The translations under genes and the position numbers were made by a program. The notes under the pieces are model-generated. The model was not told the origin of the DNA and did not search any database. It saw only the letters and a list, made by a program, of their open reading frames with translations. Below, piece after piece: positions 1 through 8,728 of a DNA stretch of 64,000 nucleotides. The DNA comes from JBBDYG01 sp040901765 (GTDB lineage Bacteria; Planctomycetota; Planctomycetia; Pirellulales; Lacipirellulaceae): positions 1 through 64,000 of the forward strand of contig JBBDYG010000039.1 in NCBI GenBank assembly GCA_040901765.1, written 5' to 3'. The stretch's first letter is position 1. Every line of letters begins with the position of its first letter.

Positions 1-809
1 CGGAAGTAATTGCCAAGTACCTCTGTTGCAATTGATTCTTGACATCACCAAACTCAAACGCAACACTTTGGATCGGCATTTCTAGGGTCATTTTTCGCGT
101 GCTAGCAAGTTGGACTTATGATTACCGATCATTCGCGCCGCGCGCCTCGAAAACGCCCAAAAACAAAGCCGTGAAAATGTTGCATTTGAGTTTGGAATCC
201 ACCTCTTGAAAAAAGCCACACCTTCTGATATAGTGTACGCCTGAACCAAGGTTCAATATCAGGAGTACATCGGCCATGCGGTTCCACAACCGTCCCCCGC
301 CTGTCCAGGAGCGAGAGGTGAGGAGCGAGGAGCGAGAATAGCCCGACTATTCTCGGACTTCCCTCTTTCCCGTTGCTAGATACCGCAATCCGCATTCCGC
401 ATTCCGCATTCGGAAGCCGTTCGCGGTGCGCGCTTCCGACGACCGTGTCGCCCCACGTAGCGGTCACCGCCCGCGATGCGCGCACCGTGCGTCTGGCGGC
501 GCCAACGAACTGCGACTTATTTCGCACCCGCGAAACAATCGGCGAATCAATTCTACGGAGAAAGCGATGTAATGAACCTCGCAACCGTATGGCACTCAAC
601 ACCTTACCGCCGAGATCACCCCCATGCGCCAACCCGAATTAATTCGCAAAATCAAATGAATGTTTGCGGCGCGACGCGAAACAACGAAAAAACTTACCCC
701 CGCTTATCCTCATCGCTCATCGCTCATCGCTTATCGTTCATCACGCCGCTGATTGAAAACTCCCATGGACATGGTTTACAATTCGCAAGGGTTGACGAGG
801 ATTTGAGAA
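1..809. other. gene-free stretch with short tandem repeats
   Basis: I see no credible gene here. Open frames exist on both strands but have random composition and no ribosome binding site. The stretch holds short degenerate tandem repeats: GAGGAGC units near 317-340, CCGCATT units at about 389-412, and CATCGCT units at about 711-742. Similar short-word repeats fill other intergenic spaces in this window. A promoter for the gene at 810 is presumably near 760-800 but I cannot define it. Confidence 0.6.
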
Positions 810-1166
810 ATGGCACTCTGCATTAAAGACTTCAAAGTCTACTTCCCCGCGAAGGATTTCGAGCAGTCGAAGCGGTTTTACGCCGCGCTTGGGTTCACGA
901 TGTCTGAAGGCTGGGGCGGCACGGCCGATTTCGAACTCAACGGCCATCGGTTCCGGCTGCAAGATTATTACGTCAAGGACTGGGCCGAAAACCTAATGGT
1001 CGTCATCGGCGTCGATGATGCCGAAGCGTGGCATCAGCATGTGCGGAAGATCGCGGCCAGTGGCGATTTCGACAACGTCCGCATAAAACCGCCCGAAGCC
1101 GTCGACGACTCGCTCGTGCTCCACGTCACCGATCCGTCCGGCGTGCTACTCGTCTTCGTGCAATAG
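810..1166 (+). CDS. VOC-family (glyoxalase/bleomycin-resistance fold) protein
   Basis: A 118-residue protein of one vicinal-oxygen-chelate unit. It opens with the beta strand and helix usual for the fold (KDFKVYFPAKDFEQSKRFYA, residues 6-25) and ends with the strand motif HVTDPSGVLLVFVQ. Such single-unit proteins normally dimerise; members include metal-dependent lyases, dioxygenases and drug-binding proteins, and the substrate cannot be read from sequence. The acidic metal ligand often found near the C-terminus (usually E before the last strand) is not obvious, so it may not be a metalloenzyme. A GAGG about 10 bases upstream supports the start. A second VOC gene follows 67 bases downstream on the same strand, so the two may be co-transcribed. 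Confidence 0.8.
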   Translation: MALCIKDFKVYFPAKDFEQSKRFYAALGFTMSEGWGGTADFELNGHRFRLQDYYVKDWAENLMVVIGVDDAEAWHQHVRKIAASGDFDNVRIKPPEAVDDSLVLHVTDPSGVLLVFVQ

Positions 1167-1233
1167 CGAAGAACCCCGCGATTGTTGCGGCGGATCATAC
1201 AGTTTGACCACATCACCACGAAAGGAGCGCCAC

Positions 1234-1707
1234 ATGGCAACCAAATTCATTCCCGACGGCTATCACACCGCGACGCCGTATCTGACCGTCAAGGACGCAG
1301 CTCGCGCCATCGAGTTTTACAAGCAGGCATTCGACGCGACGGAGTCGATGCGCGTCGCCGCGCCCGAGGGGAAGGTGGGACATGCGGAGATCAAGATCGG
1401 CGATTCGATCATCATGCTGGCCGACGAGTTTCCCGAGTGGGGTAACCGCGGCCCGCAATCGCTGGGTGGCTCGCCGGTCGGTCTTTGCCTGTACGTCAAG
1501 GATGCGGACTCGGTGTTCGCTCGCGCCGTCGCCGCCGGCGCGCAAGTGACCAAGCCGGTCGAGGACCAGTTTTACGGCGATCGGTCGGGCACGGTGACCG
1601 ACCCGTTCGGGCACGTGTGGACCATCGCCACGCACACGGAGGATGTGTCGCCCGAGGAAATGCAGCGGCGAGCCGAGGCGTTTATGAAGCAAGAACCAAC
1701 CAACTAG
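1234..1707 (+). CDS. VOC-family protein, PhnB-like
   Basis: A 157-residue protein of the PhnB-like branch of the VOC superfamily. The N-terminal TATPYLTVKDAARAIEFYKQ (residues 12-31), the central HAEIKIGDSIIMLADEFPE (50-68) and the late YGDRSGTVTDPFGHVWTIAT (114-133) are the family landmarks. The ATG at 1234 was preferred over an in-frame ATG at 1204 because AAAGGAG lies just upstream of it and homologues start at this point. PhnB-like proteins are often encoded with YCII/DGPF proteins and ECF42 sigma factors, and an ECF42-type sigma gene lies about 1 kb downstream on the other strand. The substrate is unknown. Confidence 0.88.
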   Translation: MATKFIPDGYHTATPYLTVKDAARAIEFYKQAFDATESMRVAAPEGKVGHAEIKIGDSIIMLADEFPEWGNRGPQSLGGSPVGLCLYVKDADSVFARAVAAGAQVTKPVEDQFYGDRSGTVTDPFGHVWTIATHTEDVSPEEMQRRAEAFMKQEPTN

Positions 1708-1819
1708 CAACGATGCACGAGCGGCGACAATACCTGCCGTCGGCCAGAAGTTGCCGGCGTTTTGTCTGGCCGATAGCCGATAGCTCATTGACAATCCATT
1801 CCTAAATAGGAGATAAACT

Positions 1820-2131
1820 GTGCGCTTCTTCGTGAAGGTCAATATCTCCGTGGAGACTGGGAATGCGGCGGCGAAAGCCGGAAAGCTCAGTGCGACCATC
1901 CAATCCATACTGGCGGATTTGAACTTGGAGGCCGCCTACTTCACCGACGATCAAGGTGAGCGAACGGCGCTTCTGTTCCTCGACATGCAGGACACCTCGC
2001 AAATTCCGGCGATTGCCGAGCCGTGGTTTCAGGCGTTCAATGCCCGCGTTGAGTTTCATCCAGTCATGGTACCGGACGACCTCGCAAGGGCTGGCGGCGC
2101 CATCGAGAAAGTGATCAAACAATACGGCTGA
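1820..2131 (+). CDS. small conserved protein of unknown function (DUF3303-like?)
   Basis: A 103-residue protein, GTG start at 1820, supported by TAGGAGA seven bases upstream. It reads as a ferredoxin-like alpha/beta unit: strand RFFVKVNISV, helix AAAKAGKLSATIQSIL, strands around EAAYFTDDQGERTALLFLDM, then a helix and FNARVEFHPVMVPDDLARA. It resembles small stand-alone proteins annotated as DUF3303 or loosely as 'panthothenate synthetase', but I cannot assign a reaction. No signal peptide or membrane segment. It sits 112 bases after the PhnB-like gene on the same strand. An operon is possible but not shown. Confidence 0.7.
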   Translation: MRFFVKVNISVETGNAAAKAGKLSATIQSILADLNLEAAYFTDDQGERTALLFLDMQDTSQIPAIAEPWFQAFNARVEFHPVMVPDDLARAGGAIEKVIKQYG

Positions 2132-2277
2132 GAGATCAAACGCGCCAGATGAGCCTTGCACCCCGCTCAACTTGACTCCGTTGACTTGGGTGCGATTTAA
2201 TGGCCTATCGTTTCACCCGTTTCTGGGTTGGCAAAGTAACTTGATTCTCAAGAACGACGTAATCCGGAGGTTGAACC

Positions 2278-2685
2278 ATGACGCTCGTGCCATTGACCCT
2301 CATTGCTTTTATAATCAGTCTGCAGGGCGTCGCGGCGCAGGCCAATGACGTCACCCTTGCCTCCGTGCCTCCGGTCGTCGTGAAGACCGTTCCCGAGGCG
2401 GGAGTCGGCGACGCGGACCCGGCCCTTGCAGAGATCACGATAACTTTCAGCAAGGAGATGCAAGACGGTTCTTGGTCGTGGTCCACGCTTTCGAAGGAGA
2501 GCTTTCCGACGGTGAATGGCAAGCCGAAGTACCTCGAAGACAAGCGGACCTGCGTGCTGCCGGTCAAGTTGGAGGCAGGAACGACTTATGCGATTTGGGT
2601 GAACAGCGAGAAGTTCGGGAATTTTAAGGACTCCGACGGCAGTTCCGCAGTCCCATACCTGCTGGTGTTTAGGACTAAGGAGTAG
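2278..2685 (+). CDS. secreted Ig-like (SbsA/Big_5-type) domain protein
   Basis: A 135-residue protein with an N-terminal signal peptide (hydrophobic LVPLTLIAFIISLQGVAA, cleavage likely after residues 20-22). One bacterial Ig-like domain follows: the segment PPVVVKTVPEAGVGDADPAL then EITITFSKEMQDGSWSW matches the SbsA Ig-like/Big_5 pattern, in which secreted proteins of many phyla carry 'PxxGAxxV...ITITFSxxM'. It ends with YLLVFRTKE. GGAGG eight bases before the ATG fixes the start. It is convergent with the sigma-factor gene (38 bases between stop codons). No enzymatic domain is present, so a binding or structural role at the cell surface is the most that can be inferred. Confidence 0.82.
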   Translation: MTLVPLTLIAFIISLQGVAAQANDVTLASVPPVVVKTVPEAGVGDADPALAEITITFSKEMQDGSWSWSTLSKESFPTVNGKPKYLEDKRTCVLPVKLEAGTTYAIWVNSEKFGNFKDSDGSSAVPYLLVFRTKE

Positions 2686-2723
2686 CTTGGCAGCGCCTGA
2701 GCATCCGCCACACTTGACCGCCG

Positions 2724-3971
2724 CTACAATTCCCGCAATCGCCGTTCAAGAAAGCGCCGCTCAGGCTCCTGGCGTGCGAGTGCAAGCGCCTGTTCGTAGG
2801 CGGAGCGGGCTTCGGTCGTTTTCCCCAACCTTCGGCACATGTCCGCTCGTGCCGCGTGCGCCAAATGATAGTCGGCCAACTCGCCTCGCTCGAGAACGGC
2901 GTCAATCAGTTCAAGACCCGCCGCAGGCCCGTCGCGCATCGCCACGGCGACGGCGCGGTTGAGCTCAACCACGGGCGACGCCGCCGAGCGCAATAGCAGG
3001 TCGTAGAGAACGACAATCTGAGCCCAGTCCGTCTCGGCCGCGCTGGGCGCGTCGGCATGCACGGCCGCGATCGCTGCCTGCACCGTGTAGGGTCCGAATT
3101 GCCGTGACGAAAGCGCCCGCGCCACCAGCGTTCTTCCTTCGGCGATGTGATCGCGGTTCCAAAGGGAGCGGTTTTGATCGTCCAGCAGAATAATTTCGCC
3201 CGTCGAGGTAGCCCGCGCAGCGCGGCGCGACTCGTGAAGCAACATCAGCGCCAGCAGCCCGGTGACGTCCGGCTCCGGCAGCAATTCCACCAGCAGACGC
3301 GCGAGGCGAATCGCCTCACCGGAAAGATCGGGCCGGGTGAGCGAATCGCCCGACGAGGCGGCGTAACCTTCGTTGAACACGAGGTAAATCACTTGCAGCA
3401 CGGTATCGAGCCGTTCTGGCAAATCGTCGCGCGACGGCACTTGATAGGGAATGTGAGCGTCCCGAATCTTTGCTTTGGCGCGGACGATGCGCTGGGCCAG
3501 CGTGGGCGGCGCGGTGAGAAAGGCGCTGGCAATGGCCTCGGTCGCGAGTCCGCACACCTCACGCAGGGTGAGCGCCACCTGGGCTTCCGGCGACAACGCG
3601 GGATGGCAACAGGTGAAGATCAGCCGCAGGCGGTCGTCCTCGACGCCGTCATTATCTTGTACCGTAGCGTTATGTAAGCTGACGTCGATGCGTTCGGCGA
3701 GTTCTCCCAGCGAGGCGTCGAACCGGGCGCGACGGCGCATGGCGTCGATCGCTTTGAACCGGCCTGCCGAAACGAGCCACGCGCGGGGATTGGCGGGCAC
3801 GCCATCCCGCGGCCATTGCTCGACAGCCGAGGTAAACGCATCGTGCAGTGCTTCTTCGGCGAGATCGAAGTCGCCAAGCAGACGAATAAGCGTAGCGAAG
3901 ACGCGCCGCGATTCGGAGCGGTAGACGTTGTCCACCGTCTGACGCAATTGGTCGTTCGCACTTCCGCTCAT
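2724..3971 (-). CDS. ECF RNA polymerase sigma factor, ECF42 / DUF6596 type
   Basis: A 415-residue protein. Region sigma-2 covers about residues 15-85 (VYRSESRRVFATLIRLLGDF, then RFKAIDAMRRRAR). Region sigma-4 covers about 120-180 and includes the diagnostic LIFTCCHPALSPEAQVALTL. After it comes DUF6596 (about 185-285) and a helical TPR-like tail ending near 415. This architecture defines the ECF42 group, in which the C-terminal extension is needed for activity and no anti-sigma factor is encoded. ECF42 genes usually neighbour DGPF/YCII genes; none is in this window, though VOC genes are. The start overlaps the pirin stop (ATGA at 3968-3971), so it is probably translationally coupled and is the last gene of the isochorismatase-pirin-sigma operon. 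Confidence 0.92.
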   Translation of the reverse strand: MSGSANDQLRQTVDNVYRSESRRVFATLIRLLGDFDLAEEALHDAFTSAVEQWPRDGVPANPRAWLVSAGRFKAIDAMRRRARFDASLGELAERIDVSLHNATVQDNDGVEDDRLRLIFTCCHPALSPEAQVALTLREVCGLATEAIASAFLTAPPTLAQRIVRAKAKIRDAHIPYQVPSRDDLPERLDTVLQVIYLVFNEGYAASSGDSLTRPDLSGEAIRLARLLVELLPEPDVTGLLALMLLHESRRAARATSTGEIILLDDQNRSLWNRDHIAEGRTLVARALSSRQFGPYTVQAAIAAVHADAPSAAETDWAQIVVLYDLLLRSAASPVVELNRAVAVAMRDGPAAGLELIDAVLERGELADYHLAHAARADMCRRLGKTTEARSAYEQALALARQEPERRFLERRLREL

Positions 3972-4831
3972 ACTTCCAAATGCCCCATGCGCCCGGCTTG
4001 ATAATCCAGCATCGCCTGCTGGATTTCTTCGCGGGTGTTCATCACAAACGGACCTTGGCCAACGACAGGTTCGTTTAATGGCTCGCCTGTCAGCAGCAGC
4101 GCCCTAGCGTCAGCATTGGCGTGCAGCTTAATGACGTCACCCTCGCGCTCAAACGAGACGAGCTGAACCGCATCCACGGCAGTTGAGTCGTTCACGCGCA
4201 ACGCACCCTTCTGCACGACGAGCAGCGCAGTCTGTCCGACAGGCACATGCAGCTCCGCCGATCGTTCGGCAGCGAGTTCTAGATCCCAAACGTTGATCGG
4301 CGTGACCGTTTTGGCAGGTCCGCGCACGCCTTGAAACTCGCCGGCAATGATGCGAACAGTTCCCGACCCATCGGCAAGCGGCGCTCGAGGAATCTGTGCG
4401 TCCAAAATTCCCTGGTACCGCGGCGGCGACATCTTCTCCTTCGCCGGCAGGTTCACCCAGAGCTGTACGACTTCGAAAGTTCCACCCTCACGCGAAAACG
4501 TCGCGCTGTGAAATTCTTCATGCACCACACCGGATGCGGCCGTCATCCACTGTACATCTCCCGGACCAATCGAACCGTGACTGCCGCTGGAATCGCGATG
4601 CTCCAGTTCACCCTGGTACACGATGGTGACTGTCTCGAAGCCGCGATGCGGGTGTTCCCCGACGCCGCGAGTGGACTCCGCCGGCGTAAAATCATAAGGC
4701 CCGGCGTAGTCAAGCAGTAAGAACGGATCGAAGTCGCTTCCCCCTTGATAGGAAAACAGGCTGCGGACGGGGAAACCGTCACCCACCCAGTGGGGGCGAA
4801 CGTCACGCACGATCTGGCGAATGGTTTTCAT
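3968..4831 (-). CDS. pirin family protein
   Basis: A 287-residue bicupin of the pirin family. Metal ligands are visible in the N-terminal cupin: GVGEHPHRGFETVTIVYQG gives H60 and H62, and ASGVVHEEFHS gives H104 and E106, matching the iron ligands of human pirin. The C-terminal pirin cupin ends with the family motif GPFVMNTREEIQQAMLDYQ. The ATG at 4831 was chosen over an upstream in-frame start because GAAGGAAA precedes it. Known members are quercetinases or redox-sensing regulators; which applies here is not visible. It lies 33 bases after the isochorismatase gene and overlaps the sigma-factor gene, suggesting a stress-response operon. Confidence 0.95.
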   Translation of the reverse strand: MKTIRQIVRDVRPHWVGDGFPVRSLFSYQGGSDFDPFLLLDYAGPYDFTPAESTRGVGEHPHRGFETVTIVYQGELEHRDSSGSHGSIGPGDVQWMTAASGVVHEEFHSATFSREGGTFEVVQLWVNLPAKEKMSPPRYQGILDAQIPRAPLADGSGTVRIIAGEFQGVRGPAKTVTPINVWDLELAAERSAELHVPVGQTALLVVQKGALRVNDSTAVDAVQLVSFEREGDVIKLHANADARALLLTGEPLNEPVVGQGPFVMNTREEIQQAMLDYQAGRMGHLEV

Positions 4832-4864
4832 GGCAGTTTCCTTCGTACAGGAGCCTCTCAATGA

Positions 4865-5554
4865 CTACTTCTTTGCTTGAGCACCCTCCACGCGGTCCAA
4901 CTTGGTTTCGTGCCCGACCTTTTGCACACTTTGCGCCTTGTCGTAGCTTTCCATCAGTGCGCGATAGGGCGGGACAATGTGTTCGACCATAATCTGCGCG
5001 AAGTGCATCGCATCGGGGCGGTTCCACGTTCCCATGATTTCGCCGAGGAGGGCAAACATGTCGATCGGGATGGCACCGGCTTGAACGACGCGGGCTAGCG
5101 TGAGATCGGTCGCCATCTTCGACCAGTTGCCCGAAGCATCGACGATGCAGAAAACCTTGTACCCGGCAACGAGGGCGCTCAGCGTGGGAAAGGACATGCA
5201 AACGCTGGTGAGCGTGCCCGCGATGAGGAGCGTCTTGCGCCCCGTCCCTTCAATAGCCTTTACCCACGCGGGGTTGTCCCAGGCGTTGATCTGGCCGGTG
5301 CGCGGAATGTAGACCGCGTCTGGATTGCACTCATGGATTTCTGGGATCAGCGGACCGTTCGGGCCGTCGGGAACCGAGGCCGTGGTAAAGGTTGGAATCT
5401 TGGCAAGGAACGACAGCTTGGCGAGCGCGGTCACATGCGACCGAAGCGTGGGCAGGTCGATGTCCCGCACCAATTGAAACAGCCCGCTTTGATGGTCGAT
5501 CAGCAGCATGACGGCGTCGTTTGGATCGATCATCCATTTGTTTGCTTTGGCCAT
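4865..5554 (-). CDS. isochorismatase-family (YcaC-like) cysteine hydrolase
   Basis: A 229-residue cytosolic hydrolase. The catalytic Asp is D20 in MLLIDHQSGLF and the nucleophile is C119 in IAGTLTSVCMSFP; the non-prolyl cis-peptide region precedes it. RTGQINAWDNPAWVKAIEGT (85-104) and GAIPIDMFALLGEIMGTWNR are close to the E. coli YcaC pattern, a homo-oligomeric hydrolase of uncertain substrate. GGAGAGAG just before the ATG supports the start. It is the first gene of the operon with pirin and the ECF sigma factor. A nicotinamidase or true isochorismatase is less likely because the match is strongest to the YcaC branch. Confidence 0.9.
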   Translation of the reverse strand: MAKANKWMIDPNDAVMLLIDHQSGLFQLVRDIDLPTLRSHVTALAKLSFLAKIPTFTTASVPDGPNGPLIPEIHECNPDAVYIPRTGQINAWDNPAWVKAIEGTGRKTLLIAGTLTSVCMSFPTLSALVAGYKVFCIVDASGNWSKMATDLTLARVVQAGAIPIDMFALLGEIMGTWNRPDAMHFAQIMVEHIVPPYRALMESYDKAQSVQKVGHETKLDRVEGAQAKK

Positions 5555-5677
5555 GACTCTCTCCTTCTCCTTAAATAAAAGATTACTTTTTAAGCTCGCG
5601 ACGAGCGGCAGTGTCCCAACTGCGCGAACGGTCGCCTAGCAAACAGCCGCCGGAAGTGGCGGGAATCCGCATCCAGA

Positions 5678-5737
5678 CTTTGTGCCAGTTTGGTGCGCGC
5701 ACAGCGTGGCACAGTGGCACAAACTGCAAAAAAGGCC
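5678..5737 (-). repeat. possible diverged copy of the TGCCAC-pair repeat
   Basis: On the minus strand this reads GCCTTTTTTGCAGTTTG followed by TGCCACTGTGCCAC and then a second GGCACA-type word. The order of a T tract, a short spacer and a doubled TGCCAC resembles the better-preserved copies at 21510-21640 and 25872-26020. It sits in the 269-base gap upstream of the isochorismatase gene. The similarity is short, so the assignment is weak. I see no other structure in the 5555-5823 gap. Confidence 0.35.
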
Positions 5738-5823
5738 TGTCGCTATTCAAAACAACGGGACGCGAGGCCGACGCTCAATTCTAGCCCTCTAGCTCAGGTC
5801 GCCACCTGTGGACCCCGCGCGAG

Positions 5824-7203
5824 TTATTTCGCCGGAGTTGCGGGCATAGCCAAGTATTGCTTCACTTTAGTCCCATCGTCCAAATTCCATACGGTTACGG
5901 TGCCATCGAAGCATCCCGTTGCGATGCGATGGGACGGACCGTGCCACGCGACCGACAACACCGCGGCGGGGTGATCCGCGAGCGAGCGCACGAGCGTGCG
6001 GTCTGCCAACTTGAAGTGCTTGGCGGTTCGATCGGCCGACACGGCGACAATGCTTTCACTATCTAACAGAAGTTCGTGAATGTCATTCTCGAAACCAGGT
6101 ATTTCAGCGATCAACGCGGAATCCTCCACATTCCAAACGCGAATTTGGCGGCCGGCGGCGCTAAGCACCTGCTTTCCATCTGGCGAGAATGCAACCGCCC
6201 GGACGGGCGCATTGTGTTCCGAGTGCGTCGTAAGCAGTTTTCCGGTTTCCACATCGAAGACTTTCGCCGTTTTGTCGCGGCTGGCGGTGGCGATGCGCTT
6301 GCCGTCGGGACTGAAACAAACGTCTAGCACCCAATCGGCATGGTTGTCGATCTTGAGTCGCTCGGTGCCAGTGGCCACTTCAAAGACGCGCACGGAGCCG
6401 TCGGCCCCTCCTGCCGCGAGTAGCTTGCCATCGAAACTAAACGCGACGTCGAAGAACACGTCGTCTTGCGTGGCAAGCACAATTGGCGGGGCGTCACCCT
6501 TCGGTCCGTTTTGCCAGGGGATCAATCGCACTTCGCCCGATACGCCCGGCGCACCGCCAGCAATGGCCAGCCAGGAATTGTCGGGACTGAAAGCGAAGCC
6601 CAACGTGCGTTGTGCAATGTTGCCCACGCGCGCAACGAGCGTTCCAATCGCCGAATCCCAAATCATGATTTCGTGGTACCCGCCAACGAGCAGTTGGTTG
6701 CCATCGGTGGTAAACGCGAGCGCCGTCACCGGGAGCGCCTTCGAATATGTGAGCGGTGCAGCGGGGTGGGGAATGTCTTTTGGAATCTGGTCGCGCAGCG
6801 GCGACGCTGGGTCTTGGCCGTCAAACTTTGCGCCTTGGGTAATCCAGGCGTTGATGGTTTGAATCTCCGAATCGGCAAGCCGGTCGCCATTGTTCGGCAT
6901 TCGCTCTTCGGAGTCTTCGGAGGTGATCAGGCGATGAACTTCGCTGTTCTCCAAATCCGCTGCGGTGATCGGCGGCGACGCAAAGTCGCCCGGCTGCATC
7001 AACAACTGGAACGTATCGAGCCGGTAATTGCTCTCGGCCGTCTTCGGGCCATGGCAGGCCTGGCACTTGCCCACCAAGATCGGCGCCACCTCCCGGACGA
7101 AGCTAATGGGCGTCGATTGGCTCTCCTCACACTTTGCCCAGGGCGAAATTGCGCCCAGGGCAGCGAGAATGACCAAGCATTTCCGGTATGTTTTTTTTGG
7201 CAC
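5824..7203 (-). CDS. planctomycete cytochrome-c-domain (PSCyt1) and WD40 beta-propeller protein
   Basis: A 459-residue exported protein. A signal peptide (basic KKTYRKC then CLVILAALGAISPWA) leads into a planctomycete cytochrome C domain with one haem site, C47-Q-A-C50-H51, and ending near ITQGAKFDG. The rest (about 145-455) is seven WD40 repeats, for example VLDVCFSPDGKRIATASRDK, enough for one propeller. The GTG at 7203 was preferred: AGGAAA lies seven bases upstream, and an upstream ATG at 7242 has no ribosome binding site. The gene diverges from the DUF1501 gene and shares a possible bidirectional promoter with it. A paralogue of the same architecture is at 38475-40025. Electron-transfer substrate and partner are unknown. 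Confidence 0.9.
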   Translation of the reverse strand: MPKKTYRKCLVILAALGAISPWAKCEESQSTPISFVREVAPILVGKCQACHGPKTAESNYRLDTFQLLMQPGDFASPPITAADLENSEVHRLITSEDSEERMPNNGDRLADSEIQTINAWITQGAKFDGQDPASPLRDQIPKDIPHPAAPLTYSKALPVTALAFTTDGNQLLVGGYHEIMIWDSAIGTLVARVGNIAQRTLGFAFSPDNSWLAIAGGAPGVSGEVRLIPWQNGPKGDAPPIVLATQDDVFFDVAFSFDGKLLAAGGADGSVRVFEVATGTERLKIDNHADWVLDVCFSPDGKRIATASRDKTAKVFDVETGKLLTTHSEHNAPVRAVAFSPDGKQVLSAAGRQIRVWNVEDSALIAEIPGFENDIHELLLDSESIVAVSADRTAKHFKLADRTLVRSLADHPAAVLSVAWHGPSHRIATGCFDGTVTVWNLDDGTKVKQYLAMPATPAK

Positions 7204-7240
7204 GGGTTGATTTCCTGGTTGGCTTGTTGGATCAGAATCC

Positions 7241-7248
7241 ATTATAAT
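7241..7248. promoter_or_regulatory. possible bidirectional -10 element (ATTATAAT)
   Basis: The palindrome ATTATAAT contains TATAAT on the plus strand at 7243-7248 and on the minus strand at 7246-7241. Transcripts starting about seven bases beyond each end would give leaders of about 28-31 bases to the DUF1501 start (7283) and the WD40-cytochrome start (7203). No good -35 box is visible on either side, so this rests on the -10 match and the symmetry. Confidence 0.4.
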
Positions 7249-7282
7249 GCCCGGGTGCCCAATCAACCCGGGAGATTTGCGA

Positions 7283-8656
7283 ATGTTAACCCTGCTAAGC
7301 AAGGCGACTCGCCGCGGACAGTTCTGTGATGGCATCTCGCGTCGCGATTTTCTCACCGTGGGGGGTTCGATCGCCGGCGGTTTGACGCTGAGTTCTCTGT
7401 TGCGCGCCGAAGCGCAAGGCACAGGGCATACTCATAAATCGCTCATCAACATTTTCCTGCCCGGCGGTCCGCCGCACCAGGATCTGTGGGATCTGAAGCC
7501 GGAAGCGCCGACGGAGATTCGTGGCGAATTCAAGCCGATCAGCACGAACGTTCCCGGCATTCAAGTTTGCGAATTGTTGCCGAAGCTGGCGGCGATGATG
7601 GACAAACTCATCGTCGTTCGCAGCATCGTCGGCGCCCGCGGCCCGCACTACGCCGAGCAATGCATGTCGCCGCGGCTGGAGCCGAATTCTCCTTCGCTGG
7701 GCGCGTGGGTATCTCGGCTTGAAGGCCCGGCGTGCCAAGAGATTCCGCCCAACCTTTCGCTATTCTATCGCACGAGCCACGGCCCGTGGGGCCAGCCCGG
7801 CGCGGGAGGCTTCCTCGGCGCGCCCTACGCGCCGTACGGTTTGCTGGACAAATACGATCCCGGCCACAAAGCGGAAACGACTGCGGCTTTGGCGCCCGAC
7901 CCCGGGCAGCTCGTGCTGCGCGACGTGACGATGGATCGCCTCAAAGGCCGCCGCGAACTACTAACGACCCTCAATCAATGGCAGGCGAGTGTCGCCGCTT
8001 CGCCTTTCCGCGCAGAGCGCGACCAGTTTCTGGAGCAAGCGTGGAGCATCCTCGCGTCGCCAAAGTTAGTCGAGGCGCTGGATGTGACCCGAGAGGATCC
8101 GAAGATCGTGGAGCGCTACGGTAAAGGCAATCCGGCATACAACGCCGACTCCGCACCGCGGGTGACGGAAAACGTGCTGGTGGCCCGACGGCTAATTGAA
8201 GCCGGAGCGCGGGTCGTTTCGCTCAACTTCAGCCGCTGGGATTGGCACGGGAATAACTTCGTCGAAGGCCGTGCGGAATTTCCCATGCTCGACAACGCCG
8301 TCTCCGCCTTAGTGCAGGATCTGCACGAACGAGGGCTCGACAAGGATGTGTCGGTCATCGTGTGGGGCGAGTTCGGGCGGACGCCGACGGTCAACGCGAC
8401 CGCCGGTCGCGACCACTGGCCGCGCGTGAACTCGGCACTGATGGCCGGCGGCGGCATGCACACCGGCCAAGTGATCGGTGCGACCGACAAGCACGCCGGC
8501 GAAGTTGTCGATCGGCCCGTCACGTTTGGCGACATCCACGCGACCCTGTTGCACAATCTCGGTATCGATCCCCACACCGCAATCCCCGATTCCCAAGGTC
8601 GCTTGCAGCGTCCCGTCGACGACGAATCCCGCCCCCTCGCCGAACTAGTTGGTTAG
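7283..8656 (+). CDS. DUF1501 domain-containing protein, Tat-exported
   Basis: A 457-residue member of DUF1501, a sulfatase/alkaline-phosphatase-like fold abundant in planctomycetes. The N-terminus has a twin-arginine signal, SRRDFLTVGGSIAGGLTL (R20, R21). The family landmarks LINIFLPGGPPHQDLWDLKP, FSRWDWHGNNF and VIVWGEFGRTP follow, with the Asp/His residues expected of the fold. No member has a well-established reaction. The ATG at 7283 is used because GGGAGA lies 7-12 bases upstream; the in-frame ATG at 7247 overlaps the proposed -10 box. It heads module 1, followed by PPC, DUF1549/1553 and esterase genes, and has a paralogue at 40167-41642. Confidence 0.93.
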   Translation: MLTLLSKATRRGQFCDGISRRDFLTVGGSIAGGLTLSSLLRAEAQGTGHTHKSLINIFLPGGPPHQDLWDLKPEAPTEIRGEFKPISTNVPGIQVCELLPKLAAMMDKLIVVRSIVGARGPHYAEQCMSPRLEPNSPSLGAWVSRLEGPACQEIPPNLSLFYRTSHGPWGQPGAGGFLGAPYAPYGLLDKYDPGHKAETTAALAPDPGQLVLRDVTMDRLKGRRELLTTLNQWQASVAASPFRAERDQFLEQAWSILASPKLVEALDVTREDPKIVERYGKGNPAYNADSAPRVTENVLVARRLIEAGARVVSLNFSRWDWHGNNFVEGRAEFPMLDNAVSALVQDLHERGLDKDVSVIVWGEFGRTPTVNATAGRDHWPRVNSALMAGGGMHTGQVIGATDKHAGEVVDRPVTFGDIHATLLHNLGIDPHTAIPDSQGRLQRPVDDESRPLAELVG

Positions 8657-8728
8657 CATTGAGCGAGCGTTTTGCTCGATGCCGTAAACTGGTTCGCGCA
8701 CCTACCTCCCAGTGGACTGATTTGTCCT

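Noticed and set aside
129..632. 167-residue open frame on the minus strand
   Set aside because: Random composition, no ribosome binding site, and built over short tandem repeats.
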